The notes: generated by a model not told the origin, from the letters alone. DNA of 64,000 nucleotides from Ancylomarina sp963977525 (GCA_963977525.1 CAXBPC010000013.1:62001-126000), one strand, 5' to 3'. Shown: positions 52,559 to 61,876, counted from the stretch's first letter. Translations and numbers: made by a program.

Positions 52559-53026
52559 TTATTTACAAATTATAGAGTTATTGTAGTCAACTTCTTTAAA
52601 TGTGAAATATAATGTAAATTTATTTTGTTTAAATAATTCGTCACTATAATTATCATATTCTTTGATGTTGAAAATTTTATCTGGATTGTGATTAGTATAG
52701 GTTAAACATTTGTTGTCGTTAAAGCGCAATATGATTGAACTGCCAATTTTATTAACAGTGTTTTCAAAATGAAAAACGCTTGGTGCTTCGTCTTTTGTTA
52801 TGTTTGTTTCTACTTCTTTACCATTGGGGATGACGTAACTGTTTATCATCTTATAGTTTGAGTTGTAGACTTCCATTGTCAAGTCAATACCAGTATTGTT
52901 TTTATAAATGTAGTTAACGGTTTTGGTATTTTCTTCAATCATTTTATCACAACATGAAAAAGAAGTCAGAAAAATGATATTAATTCCAATAATTAAATAG
53001 CGACTCCAAATTGTTTTCTGTAGCAT
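52559..53026 (-). CDS. Small lipoprotein overlapping the zincin gene
   Basis: 155 residues from the ATG at 53026. The N-terminus is a lipoprotein signal (LIIGINIIFLTSFSCC, lipidated Cys25 or 26). The mature part is beta-rich (TVNYIYKNNTGIDLTMEVYN; SSIILRFNDNKCLTYTN) with no known domain. The start lies 47 bases inside the 3' end of the upstream zincin gene in another frame, so translation is probably coupled. A partner or inhibitor of the protease-like protein is a reasonable guess but only that. Confidence 0.65.
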   Translation of the reverse strand: MLQKTIWSRYLIIGINIIFLTSFSCCDKMIEENTKTVNYIYKNNTGIDLTMEVYNSNYKMINSYVIPNGKEVETNITKDEAPSVFHFENTVNKIGSSIILRFNDNKCLTYTNHNPDKIFNIKEYDNYSDELFKQNKFTLYFTFKEVDYNNSIICK

Positions 53027-54761
53027 TGTAGTATTTGTTTTTAATGTTAATATTCCAAGCATTCCAACTTTGTTTGTGGATTAATGCATCTTCAATTTGT
53101 TTTATTGTGTAGCCGCTTACTTTGTCGTAGCCATATACACCGTCAACCATATCTTGGATGACTCCTGTGTAGTCTCCAAAATAACTAGGTCGATAACCAG
53201 GATAGGTCATTCGAGTCAATTCCCATTGTACTCCTCTGGCCCAAGATTCTTTAACTTTTGTTTCAGTATCATTAAAATCACTTCTGTCAAAGTTCCAATG
53301 AGAAGCATGGGCAAGTTCATGAATAACAGTTCCATAGATATCTCTAGTGTCATTCTGAGGGTTGTATATTTTTATAGCACTGCCCAAACCTAAAAACCTT
53401 CTCCAAGCTGCATGGTTAGCATTTATTTCACTATTTTCTTCATATTTAGCCTTTATTTTTAGTTGTGTTCTAAAAAAGCCATTTTCTGGAGGTCTTCTTA
53501 ATCCTTTAATGTCTTTGTAATAATAATGATGAGCTGCACGGTGTATGGTTCCGTAGAACTCTTGTTTACCACCTTTTATATTATAATTCCATGCTGTATT
53601 TTTTAATTTCGGACCTCTTTTTTCAGCTTGGTTAAGCCAAGCATTTCTAATTTTAAAATTATGACGTTCCCATTGTATTATATATCTAGCACTACCTCTT
53701 ACTGATCCTGTTCTAAAATAGCCATTTTTATCAGTAATATCTTTTCTAATTGTAAACCATTGTCGCATCAAAACCTTAGCACCTTCTAGAGGAACATATT
53801 TACCTTGAATAGTATTTGTGGTGTAAGTGTAAATGGCCCTCTGACAAGTGTTTATGTCAATTCGATTATTTTCATCGGTCATTTTCACATCATAAGGTAA
53901 AGGGTCATTCGGATTACTGATTATATCACCAGTGTCGCAATTATAATATTCCCAATGACTAAATGTTTTTGTAGTGGTAGTACTTACTCCTGCATTGTCA
54001 TCCCATATTTTAAGAGTCCCAGACGGATTCCATTTGCTACCGAATATCCAAAAGGCAGTGGAAGTGTCTTCATTTCCAAGCAATTCATCTTCATTGTTGG
54101 TTAGAGTAAATGCTTCGATTAATAAATGACGGAGCAAATCTGCATTATTGTTAATCTCTCCTTGACGTGCTTCTTGAATACTTTCGTTTGCAGTTTCAAA
54201 TTTATCAAAGAAGGGATCTTCTTCAGGAATGTATAATTCTTCTAATATATTAGAACTAATAGCTGGTAATTCAAATCCAACTGGAACAGAGGTGTAATAT
54301 TCAGGTATTGAATCAGCATCTGGAACTCTATTGTCTAGATATTCATCAGTAAATTCATAATCTAAAGGATAGTCAAAGACATACATGGATGAATCTGCCG
54401 TTATAGCATCCTCTTCTGCAGCGTTTTGCGGTGTTAGTTTTACGTAATAATGACTGGTTCCAATCTCGAATTCTTCTATTAATTCCTCTAGTCGTTGTGA
54501 AGAATTACCTTTCACCTTAATTGTTTTTGTTTTAATTTTCGTTTTGACATTCTCTAACGCTTTTTGCATGTTTTTAAGAGAATATGGATTTTTTAGCTTC
54601 TTAGCTCCTTTTAAGTTCTTATTACTTTTTAGTTGATTAGAATTGTCATTTTTTATCAAGTCCTTGTCTTGAAGATTAAAAAAGTCATCTTTTTGGCAGG
54701 AAGAAACTGCAACTCCTAGAATTAGGAACAGAATTAGATGCCATTTAGTAAAATACTTCAT
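52980..54761 (-). CDS. Lipoprotein with HExxH zinc-protease motif (zincin-like)
   Basis: 593 residues. The lipobox VSSC gives Cys22; residues ~25-95 are a Lys/Asn-rich linker. A carboxypeptidase-regulatory-like beta domain follows around residue 320-370 (VPLEGAKVLMRQWFTIRKDI then TDKNGYFRTGSV). The zinc motif is VIHELAHASHW (His481, Glu482, His485), and Glu505 in KVKESWARG is a plausible third ligand, as in gluzincins. No named peptidase family recognised. Likely surface- or periplasm-exposed. It overlaps the next gene by 47 bases. Base composition is slightly more AT-rich than in the core genes around it. Confidence 0.8.
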   Translation of the reverse strand: MKYFTKWHLILFLILGVAVSSCQKDDFFNLQDKDLIKNDNSNQLKSNKNLKGAKKLKNPYSLKNMQKALENVKTKIKTKTIKVKGNSSQRLEELIEEFEIGTSHYYVKLTPQNAAEEDAITADSSMYVFDYPLDYEFTDEYLDNRVPDADSIPEYYTSVPVGFELPAISSNILEELYIPEEDPFFDKFETANESIQEARQGEINNNADLLRHLLIEAFTLTNNEDELLGNEDTSTAFWIFGSKWNPSGTLKIWDDNAGVSTTTTKTFSHWEYYNCDTGDIISNPNDPLPYDVKMTDENNRIDINTCQRAIYTYTTNTIQGKYVPLEGAKVLMRQWFTIRKDITDKNGYFRTGSVRGSARYIIQWERHNFKIRNAWLNQAEKRGPKLKNTAWNYNIKGGKQEFYGTIHRAAHHYYYKDIKGLRRPPENGFFRTQLKIKAKYEENSEINANHAAWRRFLGLGSAIKIYNPQNDTRDIYGTVIHELAHASHWNFDRSDFNDTETKVKESWARGVQWELTRMTYPGYRPSYFGDYTGVIQDMVDGVYGYDKVSGYTIKQIEDALIHKQSWNAWNINIKNKYYNATENNLESLFNYWN

Positions 54762-54798
54762 TTTTTCAAAATTTAAGTTTTAATAATAAAATTTACTT

Positions 54799-54922
54799 TA
54801 ATTTTGCCTTTGTCTCCTCGAACGAGACTTTAGGCATTCGAGTTTAAATGCGCAAATATTTAACTTGGACACTAAGTTATGTAAGCTCACTGACAATATG
54901 TGTCAGTGAGCTTATTTTTATT
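54799..54922 (+). ncRNA. Candidate small RNA with three hairpins
   Basis: TAATTTTG (54799-54806) is an exact TAnnTTTG -7 element on the plus strand. About 110 bases follow with stems CTCGAA/TTCGAG (54817-54842), TAACTT/AAGTTA (54861-54879) and a perfect 14-bp stem TAAGCTCACTGACA / TGTCAGTGAGCTTA (54882-54914), then TTTTTA. No gene ends upstream on this strand that would need the terminator. The zincin gene starts divergently at 54761, so this could also be its leader read backwards. Confidence 0.35.
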
Positions 54923-55065
54923 AAGTCTAATAGAATGATTCTAAAAGGTGAGATGGTGATGATTTGGTGTGGTACCTGTTTGGTTTTGTATTATGTGTTG
55001 TTGTTTGGCAGTCTAAATAAGATGAGTTAGAATGAGTTATTTCATAAGTGAAATGTTTATTTAGA

Positions 55066-55266
55066 TTATTCGTCAATGCAGTATGATTTGATTGTTCTGC
55101 AATACCTAAATTCTAATCCGTCTGTTTTTAAGCTATCAAGTAGCCGGTAGAGTACTCTTTCTTGTATGTTGAATTTTTTTGCCAATTCTTTAGGTGTACC
55201 TGTTGCTCTTTTTTGTGAAAGTTCTATAAACAGCCTGCGTTTTTCTAAGAAATCAATTTGTTTCAT
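55066..55266 (-). CDS. Small winged-helix/HTH protein
   Basis: 66 residues. An HTH of the HTH_11/DeoR-like type is visible: LFIELSQKRATGTPKELAKK, FNIQERVLYRLLDSLK, then a wing-like LEFRYCRTIKSYCIDE. No effector domain. It is short for a stand-alone repressor but similar single-domain proteins occur in Bacteroidota. Target unknown; it lies alone between the zincin and suf regions. Confidence 0.65.
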   Translation of the reverse strand: MKQIDFLEKRRLFIELSQKRATGTPKELAKKFNIQERVLYRLLDSLKTDGLEFRYCRTIKSYCIDE

Positions 55267-55731
55267 CTGTTTGTCAATTAAAAATGTGGTCAGATGTAAT
55301 TCGCTAATACAAGTCTATTGCTGGGTGAAGGCGTAATTTGTATAGCTCATTCCATGCATTTAGTTAACTAGTTAGTTTACCTCTTTATTCTTTTTTTTTG
55401 TAAAAAGTAACCCAGTGTTGTTGTTTTTTTTGTTAATAGTTTTGTTTTGTGTATAAACGGCTTTTTATTATGCGGTTTTCATAAGTGTTTGAATTCTAAT
55501 AAAAAGGAGGAGTTTAAAGAGTAATATTTGAATAACTTAGATTGTAAAAAAAATATAGCAAGCCTATTTTGCTCTTAAAGGGATTTCACTCTTCATATAA
55601 ACTTATAAGTTTTGAGGTCTGGATGTTTGTTTTTTAATGCTTTCAGCACTATGTTTTCAATCTTACATCAAGAAAAAGACATTGCGGTGTTTTATTGTGT
55701 ACCTTACAGATAGATATATAAATACTTTCTT
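55267..55731. other. AT-rich intergenic region upstream of suf
   Basis: No gene, tRNA or terminator that I can support. Long T runs and AT-rich sequence; promoters for the HTH gene and suf lie at its two ends. Confidence 0.4.
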
Positions 55732-55739
55732 TATATTTG
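55732..55739 (+). promoter_or_regulatory. -7 promoter element of the suf operon
   Basis: TATATTTG, an exact TAnnTTTG match, giving a leader of about 150 bases. No TTG at the usual distance (nearest at 55695). Confidence 0.4.
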
Positions 55740-55756
55740 CAGCAAATTTCAGAATA

Positions 55757-55784
55757 TTTCAGTCGATCAAATAGATCGTTGAAA
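55757..55784 (+). promoter_or_regulatory. Hairpin in the sufB leader
   Basis: TTTCA-GT-CGATC, loop AAATA, GATCG-T-TGAAA: two 5-bp stems around a small internal loop, shortly after the inferred transcription start. Confidence 0.3.
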
Positions 55785-55895
55785 TGGATTTTCGAAGGCA
55801 GCCTGTTAAGCTTCTAAGGGAGTATAAGGTGTTTCATTAGAGTAGTGAAGCGTTTTCGAATAAGCATACTTACTACTTGATACTTTTTTTAAGAT

Positions 55896-57347
55896 ATGGC
55901 TAAAGAAGAACAAGATAAAATATTGAACGAAGTCACGCAAAGTGATTATAAATATGGCTTTTCGAGTGACATCGACACAGACACTATAGCAAAGGGTTTG
56001 AGTGAAGATGTGATTCGTCTGATTTCGTCTAAGAAAAATGAGCCGGAATTCATGTTGGAGTTCCGATTAAAAGCTTACCGTCACTGGTTGACTATGAAGA
56101 TGCCTGAATGGGCTCACCTAGATATTCCACCTATCAACTATCAGGATATGATCTATTATGCAGCTCCCGTTCAGAAAGCGAAGCTGGAGAGTATGGATGA
56201 TGTAGATCCTGAGATCCGTGCCACTTTCGAAAAACTTGGGATTCCTTTGGATGAGCAAAAACTCCTTTCGAATGTTGCTGTTGATGTGGTTATGGATTCA
56301 TCATCGGTGAAAACAACCTTTAAAGAAGCTTTGGCCGAGAAGGGCGTTATTTTCTGTTCATTCAGCGATGCCGTTCAGGAACATCCAGATTTGATTCAGG
56401 AGTATATGGGGACTGTAGTTCCTTATCGCGATAATTTCTTCGCGGCCTTGAATTCAGCTGTATTTTCTGATGGATCTTTCGTTTATATTCCTAAAGGCGT
56501 TCGTTGCCCAATGGAATTATCAACTTACTTCCGTATTAATGCGGAAAATACAGGTCAGTTTGAACGTACTTTGATTGTTTGCGAAGACGATTCATACGTA
56601 AGTTACCTTGAAGGTTGTACAGCACCTATGCGTGATGAAAACCAATTGCACGCCGCAATTGTTGAGATCATCGTAAAGGATAATGCTGAAGTGAAATATT
56701 CAACTGTTCAGAACTGGTATCCTGGAAACAAAGAGGGCGTTGGTGGTATTTACAATTTTGTAACCAAGCGTGGTATTTGTCAGGGCGCTCATGCTAAGTT
56801 AATGTGGGCTCAGGTTGAGACCGGATCAGCGGTGACATGGAAATACCCTTCTACGATATTATTGGGTGATTATTCATCTAGTGAATTCTACTCGGTAGCC
56901 GTAACTAATAATCATCAGCAGGCCGATACAGGTACTAAGATGATTCATATTGGTAATCATACCAAGTCGACTATCATTTCGAAAGGTATTTCAGCAGGAA
57001 AATCGAACAACTCTTACCGAGGATTGGTAAAAGTTGTGAAGAACTGCGAAGGCGCTCGAAATTTCTCACAATGTGATTCGCTTCTATTGGGCGATAAGTG
57101 TGGTGCACATACTTATCCTTATTTGGAAGTACATAATAAATCGGCTAAGGTCGAGCACGAGGCAACCACCTCTAAAATTGGTGAAGATCAGATCTTTTAT
57201 TGTAACCAGCGAGGTATCTCAACTGAAGATGCTATTGGCTTAATTGTTAATGGTTACGCTAAAGAGGTGATTAATAAAATGCCTATGGAATTTGCTGTTG
57301 AAGCACAAAAACTATTGGCAATTAGCCTCGAAGGCTCTGTCGGATAA
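55896..57347 (+). CDS. sufB: Fe-S cluster assembly scaffold SufB
   Basis: 483 residues. SufB core blocks are clear: GVIFCSFSDAVQEHP, VYIPKGVRCPMELSTYFRIN, YLEGCTAPMRDENQLHAA, KSTIISKGISAG and FSQCDSLLLGDKCGAHTYPY with conserved Cys. With SufC and SufD it forms the SufBC2D scaffold on which [4Fe-4S] clusters are built from SufS/SufE sulfur. First gene of the suf operon; sufC follows after 45 bases. Confidence 0.97.
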   Translation: MAKEEQDKILNEVTQSDYKYGFSSDIDTDTIAKGLSEDVIRLISSKKNEPEFMLEFRLKAYRHWLTMKMPEWAHLDIPPINYQDMIYYAAPVQKAKLESMDDVDPEIRATFEKLGIPLDEQKLLSNVAVDVVMDSSSVKTTFKEALAEKGVIFCSFSDAVQEHPDLIQEYMGTVVPYRDNFFAALNSAVFSDGSFVYIPKGVRCPMELSTYFRINAENTGQFERTLIVCEDDSYVSYLEGCTAPMRDENQLHAAIVEIIVKDNAEVKYSTVQNWYPGNKEGVGGIYNFVTKRGICQGAHAKLMWAQVETGSAVTWKYPSTILLGDYSSSEFYSVAVTNNHQQADTGTKMIHIGNHTKSTIISKGISAGKSNNSYRGLVKVVKNCEGARNFSQCDSLLLGDKCGAHTYPYLEVHNKSAKVEHEATTSKIGEDQIFYCNQRGISTEDAIGLIVNGYAKEVINKMPMEFAVEAQKLLAISLEGSVG

Positions 57348-57392
57348 TCGACAACAGATAATTGAAAACTGATAACCGGAAAAAAGACAACA

Positions 57393-58145
57393 ATGTTAAG
57401 TATAAAGAATCTACACGCATCAATAAACGGAAAAGAAATCCTAAAAGGGATTAATCTTGAAATAAAGCCAGGAGAAGTTCATGCTGTCATGGGACCTAAC
57501 GGCGCAGGCAAAAGCACATTAGCTTCAGTATTAGCAGGACGCGAATTGTTCGAGGTAACTGAAGGGGAAGTCGTTTTTGAACAAAAAGATCTTTTAGATC
57601 TATCTCCAGAGGATCGTGCTAAAGAAGGTATCTTCTTAGGCTTCCAGTATCCAATTGAAATTCCAGGTGTTTCAACTGTTAACTTTATGAAGACAGCTGT
57701 TAACGAACATCGTAAACACAGAGGATTAGAGCCATTAAAAGCGGGTGATTTCTTGAAATTGATGCGAGATAAAAAAGCTCTAGTTGAAATTGACTCGAAG
57801 CTAACTAATCGTTCAGTGAACGAAGGTTTCTCTGGTGGTGAGAAAAAGAAGAATGAAATTTTCCAGATGGCTATGCTTGATCCTAAATTAGCTATATTGG
57901 ATGAGACTGATTCTGGTTTGGATATTGACGCTCTTCGTATTGTTGCCAATGGTGTTAACAAATTGAAGACTCCAGAAAATTCAACTATTGTGATTACTCA
58001 TTATCAGCGTTTGCTTGATTATATTGTACCAGATGTAGTTCATGTTTTATACGATGGACGTATCGTGAAAACTGGCGGCAAAGAGTTAGCTCTTGAGTTG
58101 GAAGAAAAAGGATACGACTGGATTAAGGAAGAACTAGTGAAGTAG
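57393..58145 (+). CDS. sufC: Fe-S assembly ATPase SufC
   Basis: 250 residues, ABC-type ATPase: Walker A GPNGAGKST (~32-40), signature SGGEKKKNE, Walker B LAILDETDSGLDID, H-loop VITHYQR. It powers the SufBCD complex and is soluble. Located between sufB and sufD (64-base gap to sufD). Confidence 0.97.
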   Translation: MLSIKNLHASINGKEILKGINLEIKPGEVHAVMGPNGAGKSTLASVLAGRELFEVTEGEVVFEQKDLLDLSPEDRAKEGIFLGFQYPIEIPGVSTVNFMKTAVNEHRKHRGLEPLKAGDFLKLMRDKKALVEIDSKLTNRSVNEGFSGGEKKKNEIFQMAMLDPKLAILDETDSGLDIDALRIVANGVNKLKTPENSTIVITHYQRLLDYIVPDVVHVLYDGRIVKTGGKELALELEEKGYDWIKEELVK

Positions 58146-58209
58146 TCAGATTGTTAGGTGGTAATTATTACCGTCATACAATTTAGCAATTTATTAAATT
58201 GAAGCGATC

Positions 58210-59565
58210 ATGTCAATAGATACTATAAATAATGATTTTGCAGATTTGTTTGAGCAGGGGAAATCTCTTCTCGAAGACAAGTCTTCAAAATTCATGAATA
58301 CAAAAAGAGAGGAAGCCTTTGAGCAATTCAAAAAGCTGGGTATTCCTACTCTTGCCCATGAAGATTACAAGTACACGAATTTAGTTTCTGCATTCGATCA
58401 TCCTTACACGTTTGACTTGCAATACAGAACTGTAATAGGTGACTTGAATGAGTTGTTCTACTGCGACGTTCCTGAGTTAGATACTAATTTAGTATTACTT
58501 TCGAATGGTTGGTATTACAATCAGAATAGAAAACTTGATATTCCTGAAGGCGTTATTGTTTGCAGCTTGCAAGAAGCAGCTGAAAAACATAGCGAAATCT
58601 TTAATAAGCACTATGGGAAATATGCCAAGCCAAACGAGGAAGGTTTAGTTGCACTAAATACAGCTTTGGCTAAAGATGGTGTATTTATTTACGTGCCTAA
58701 AAATGTAGTTGTTGAAAAACCCATTCAGGTGATCAACCTACTACGTTCCGATCGTGATTTAATGGCGACTCAGAGAAATCTGGTTGTGATTGAAGAAAAC
58801 GCTCAGGCAAAATTAATTTTCTGTGATCATACCTTAACCCATAACAAATACTTATCGAACACAGTAAGCGAAATTAATGTCGCTAAAAATGCTGTTTTCG
58901 ATTTATATACATTACAGAATCAGCATCTGAATGCTACTATGCTTAATTCGGTATTTATCCGTCAGGAAGCGAATTCAAATGTATTGAGCAACACGCTTTC
59001 TCTTTATGGAGGAATGATTCGTAACAATCATTACACTTTATTCGATGGCGAGCATTGCGAAAATCATACATATGGTATGTATTTGATGGATCGTAATCAG
59101 CATGTCGATAATTTTACTTTTGCAGATCATGCTAAGCCTAATTGTGTGAGTAACGAGCACTTTAAAGGCGTAATGGACGATGAAGCTACAGCAGCTTTCA
59201 CAGGAAAGATTCATGTTCGTCGCGATGCACAGAAAACAGAAGCTTATCAGAAAAACAACAACTTGTTATTGTCTGATACGGCTGTTATCAATACCAAGCC
59301 TCAGTTGATTATCGATGCTGATGATGTGAAATGTAGTCATGGTGCCACTGTTGGTCAGATGGACGACGACGCCTTGTTTTACTTACGTGCTCGTGGAATT
59401 AATGAAAAGGAGGCGCGCATGATGTTGATGTTTGCTTTTGCTCACGAGATTATTGAAAAAATTAGAATTGATGCTCTTAAAGATCGTATCGACGAATTAG
59501 TTGAGAAGCGATTAAGAGGTGAGATCTCAGAATGTAATACATGTGCAATTGCTTGTAACCAATAG
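58210..59565 (+). CDS. sufD: Fe-S cluster assembly protein SufD
   Basis: 451 residues, the SufB paralogue. Typical segments: LAHEDYKYTNL (LPTxRxExWKYT-like region), VFIYVPKNVVVEKPIQVI, HVDNFTFADHAKPN, FTGKIHVRRDAQKTEAYQ and DVKCSHGATVGQMDD. It completes the scaffold and helps iron entry. 48 bases before the sufS start. Confidence 0.96.
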   Translation: MSIDTINNDFADLFEQGKSLLEDKSSKFMNTKREEAFEQFKKLGIPTLAHEDYKYTNLVSAFDHPYTFDLQYRTVIGDLNELFYCDVPELDTNLVLLSNGWYYNQNRKLDIPEGVIVCSLQEAAEKHSEIFNKHYGKYAKPNEEGLVALNTALAKDGVFIYVPKNVVVEKPIQVINLLRSDRDLMATQRNLVVIEENAQAKLIFCDHTLTHNKYLSNTVSEINVAKNAVFDLYTLQNQHLNATMLNSVFIRQEANSNVLSNTLSLYGGMIRNNHYTLFDGEHCENHTYGMYLMDRNQHVDNFTFADHAKPNCVSNEHFKGVMDDEATAAFTGKIHVRRDAQKTEAYQKNNNLLLSDTAVINTKPQLIIDADDVKCSHGATVGQMDDDALFYLRARGINEKEARMMLMFAFAHEIIEKIRIDALKDRIDELVEKRLRGEISECNTCAIACNQ

Positions 59566-59613
59566 CAATTCTACGGTTAGCCATTAATAATGACTAATCA
59601 TTAATTGAAAAGA

Positions 59614-60846
59614 ATGAGTTTAGATCCAAATAAATTCCGTCAAGATTTTCCAATTCTATCTGAGAAGATATATGGAAAATCATTGGTGTATTTTGATAAT
59701 GCAGCAACTACGCAAACACCTACTCAGGTAACTGATATTATGGTGGAATACTATAATAAGTACAACTCTAATATTCACCGTGGCGTTCATTACTTAAGTA
59801 ATAAATCGACTGAGGGTGCAGAGAATGCTCGTATTAAAGTTCAGAAATTTATTAATGCTGAACATTCTCACGAAGTAATTTTCACTTCGGGAACTACTGA
59901 AAGTGTGAATTTGGTTGCTAATTCATTTGGAGAGTGTTATATCTCTGAAGGCGACGAAGTGATTGTTTCAGAAATGGAACATCATTCTAATATTGTGCCT
60001 TGGCAAATGCTTTGTCAGCGAAAGAAAGCGACTTTAAAAGTCTTGCCTTTCAATGATAATGGCGAGTTGATGACCGAGAAATTGGAAGACCTAATAACAG
60101 ATCGAACAAAAATTCTTGCCGTTAATCATATATCAAATTCACTTGGAACTATTAATCCCATTAAAGAGATTATTGATTTTGCTCACTCGAAAAATGTCCC
60201 TGTTCTTATCGATGCCGCACAATCGGTTCAACATAAGAAAATCGATGTTCAAGCTCTTGATGCAGATTTTTTAGTTTTCTCAGGTCATAAATTGTATGGT
60301 CCTACAGGAATCGGCGTTCTTTATGGAAAAGAAAAATTTTTAAATGAAATGCCGCCATGGCAAGGTGGAGGTGAGATGATTCAAGAGGTTACTTTTGAAA
60401 AAACCACTTACAACGAGTTGCCATTCAAATTCGAAGCGGGAACACCAAACTATATCGATGCAATCGGACTTGGTGCAGCTATCGACTATGTTGAGGCTAT
60501 CGGTTTAGATGCTATCGATGCATACGAGCAAGAGTTGTTAGAATACGCTACTGAAAAATTTGAAGCAATTCCTGGTATGAAAATCTATGGGACTGCAAAA
60601 AATAAAACTTCTGTAATATCATTCTTAATCGATGGAATTCATTTCTATGATATGGGTATGTTACTCGATCAAATGGGAATTGCAGTTAGAACAGGTACGC
60701 ATTGTACCGAACCTGTAATGCAGCATTTTGGTATCGATGGAACTGTGCGAGCTTCATTTGCTTTTTATAATACCAAAGAGGAAATTGATGTACTTCTCGC
60801 AGGAATTGAGAAGGTTTGTAAAATGTTTGGAGTCAAAACGGCTTAA
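59614..60846 (+). CDS. sufS: Cysteine desulfurase SufS
   Basis: 410 residues from the ATG at 59614; an in-frame TTG at 59605 would add three residues. PLP enzyme of group II: YFDNAATTQTP, HSNIVPWQ, DAAQSVQH, PLP-lysine Lys226 in FSGHKLYGP, and catalytic Cys364 in RTGTHCTEPVM. It removes sulfur from cysteine and passes it to SufE. Gap to sufE ~75-90 bases. Confidence 0.97.
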   Translation: MSLDPNKFRQDFPILSEKIYGKSLVYFDNAATTQTPTQVTDIMVEYYNKYNSNIHRGVHYLSNKSTEGAENARIKVQKFINAEHSHEVIFTSGTTESVNLVANSFGECYISEGDEVIVSEMEHHSNIVPWQMLCQRKKATLKVLPFNDNGELMTEKLEDLITDRTKILAVNHISNSLGTINPIKEIIDFAHSKNVPVLIDAAQSVQHKKIDVQALDADFLVFSGHKLYGPTGIGVLYGKEKFLNEMPPWQGGGEMIQEVTFEKTTYNELPFKFEAGTPNYIDAIGLGAAIDYVEAIGLDAIDAYEQELLEYATEKFEAIPGMKIYGTAKNKTSVISFLIDGIHFYDMGMLLDQMGIAVRTGTHCTEPVMQHFGIDGTVRASFAFYNTKEEIDVLLAGIEKVCKMFGVKTA

Positions 60847-60921
60847 AATATTACTTAAATAATTATAACTTTGTAGCCGAATAAGCTGGTTCTATAGATG
60901 AACTGCTGTTGAAATTTACAA

Positions 60922-61359
60922 ATGATTGGAGAAATGACCATAAACGAAATACAAGAAGGAATCATTGAAGAGTTCGCTGGTTTTGAGGACTGGATGGACA
61001 AATATGCATACTTAATTGAATTGGGATCTGACCTTTCAGGTTTAGATTCTCAATATCAAACAGATCAGAATTTGATTAAAGGCTGTCAATCTAAAGTTTG
61101 GTTCAATGCCAAATTAGAAGATGGCATAGTGAAACTTGAGGCTGATAGTGATGCGATTATTGTGAAAGGAATTGCTGCTTTATTAATACGAGTATTCAAT
61201 AACCAGACTCCTGAAGCAATTATGAATGCTGATTTAAAATTCATCGATGAGATTGGATTGAAACAGCATTTGTCACCAACACGTTCAAATGGATTAGTTT
61301 CTATGGTGAAACAAATCAAAATGTACGGTTTGGCCTTCAACCATAAGGTGAATAATTAA
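60922..61359 (+). CDS. sufE: Sulfur acceptor SufE
   Basis: 145 residues. Acceptor Cys55 lies in LIKGCQSKVW, and the conserved end LSPTRSNGLVSMVKQIK is present. It takes persulfide sulfur from SufS and brings it to SufBCD. A second in-frame ATG at 60934 (MTINEIQ) is preceded by GGAGAA and is the start seen in many relatives; either is possible. Confidence 0.95.
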   Translation: MIGEMTINEIQEGIIEEFAGFEDWMDKYAYLIELGSDLSGLDSQYQTDQNLIKGCQSKVWFNAKLEDGIVKLEADSDAIIVKGIAALLIRVFNNQTPEAIMNADLKFIDEIGLKQHLSPTRSNGLVSMVKQIKMYGLAFNHKVNN

Positions 61360-61394
61360 TAACGACTGATTTTTTTATCTCAAAATACAATACA

Positions 61395-61706
61395 ATGAGT
61401 AGAAAACAAACAGAAGAAATTATCGTAGAGATCTTAAAAACCATTTACGATCCTGAAATCCCTGTGAATATTTTCGATTTGGGATTGATATATGAAGTTG
61501 ACGTTTACGAAGATGATGAGGCGAAAGTTTTAATGACTTTGACTGCGCCAAACTGTCCTATGGCAGATCAGATTCTTGAAGAGGTTAACGAAAAAGTTAA
61601 GGCATTACCACAAATTAACGATGTGACTGTCGTACTAACATTCGATCCACCTTGGGATAAGGACATGATGACTGAAGAAGCAAAACTCGAATTGGGTTTT
61701 CTATAA
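61395..61706 (+). CDS. MIP18/DUF59 family Fe-S assembly protein (SufT-like)
   Basis: 103 residues. DUF59 motifs: ILKTIYDPEIPVNIFDLGLI, LTAPNCPMADQI with the conserved Cys, and VVLTFDPPWDKDMMT. Members aid transfer or maturation of Fe-S clusters; the version closing suf operons is called SufT in some species. It lies 35 bases after sufE. Confidence 0.92.
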   Translation: MSRKQTEEIIVEILKTIYDPEIPVNIFDLGLIYEVDVYEDDEAKVLMTLTAPNCPMADQILEEVNEKVKALPQINDVTVVLTFDPPWDKDMMTEEAKLELGFL

Positions 61707-61711
61707 AATAT

Positions 61712-61741
61712 AAAGGACTGTTTTTAACGGTCCTTTTTTTT
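61712..61741 (+). terminator. Terminator of the suf operon
   Basis: AAAGGACTGTT / AACGGTCCTTT stem with one G-T pair, short T loop, T run after it; five bases after the stop. Confidence 0.85.
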
Positions 61742-61750
61742 ATTGTCTTT

Positions 61751-61876
61751 ACTGAGCAGGGTCGAAGTATTTGGGCGCAACCTTCGTTCCTCAGGTCGGG
61801 CTTTGCGTTTCAAGTCCTCGCTCATACTTCGCTGTGGGCTTTCCACTGTAATCCCTTGCGCAAACTGCCTACGTCT
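61751..61876. repeat. GC-richer dispersed-repeat-like element
   Basis: Begins with ACTGAGCAGGGTCGAAG, related to the repeats at 49.4 kb, and continues with two similar segments about 41 bases apart (GGGCTTTGCGTTTCAAGTCC and GGGCTTTCCACTGTAATCCC). No frame or gene. Similar GGGCTTTCC...ATCCCTTGCGC sequences are known to me as common Bacteroidota intergenic repeats. Confidence 0.5.

Noticed and set aside
54848..55030. 60-codon plus-strand frame with hydrophobic stretches
   Set aside because: Contains the perfect 14-bp terminator hairpin within its coding part; an RNA explanation fits better, though a tiny membrane protein cannot be excluded.
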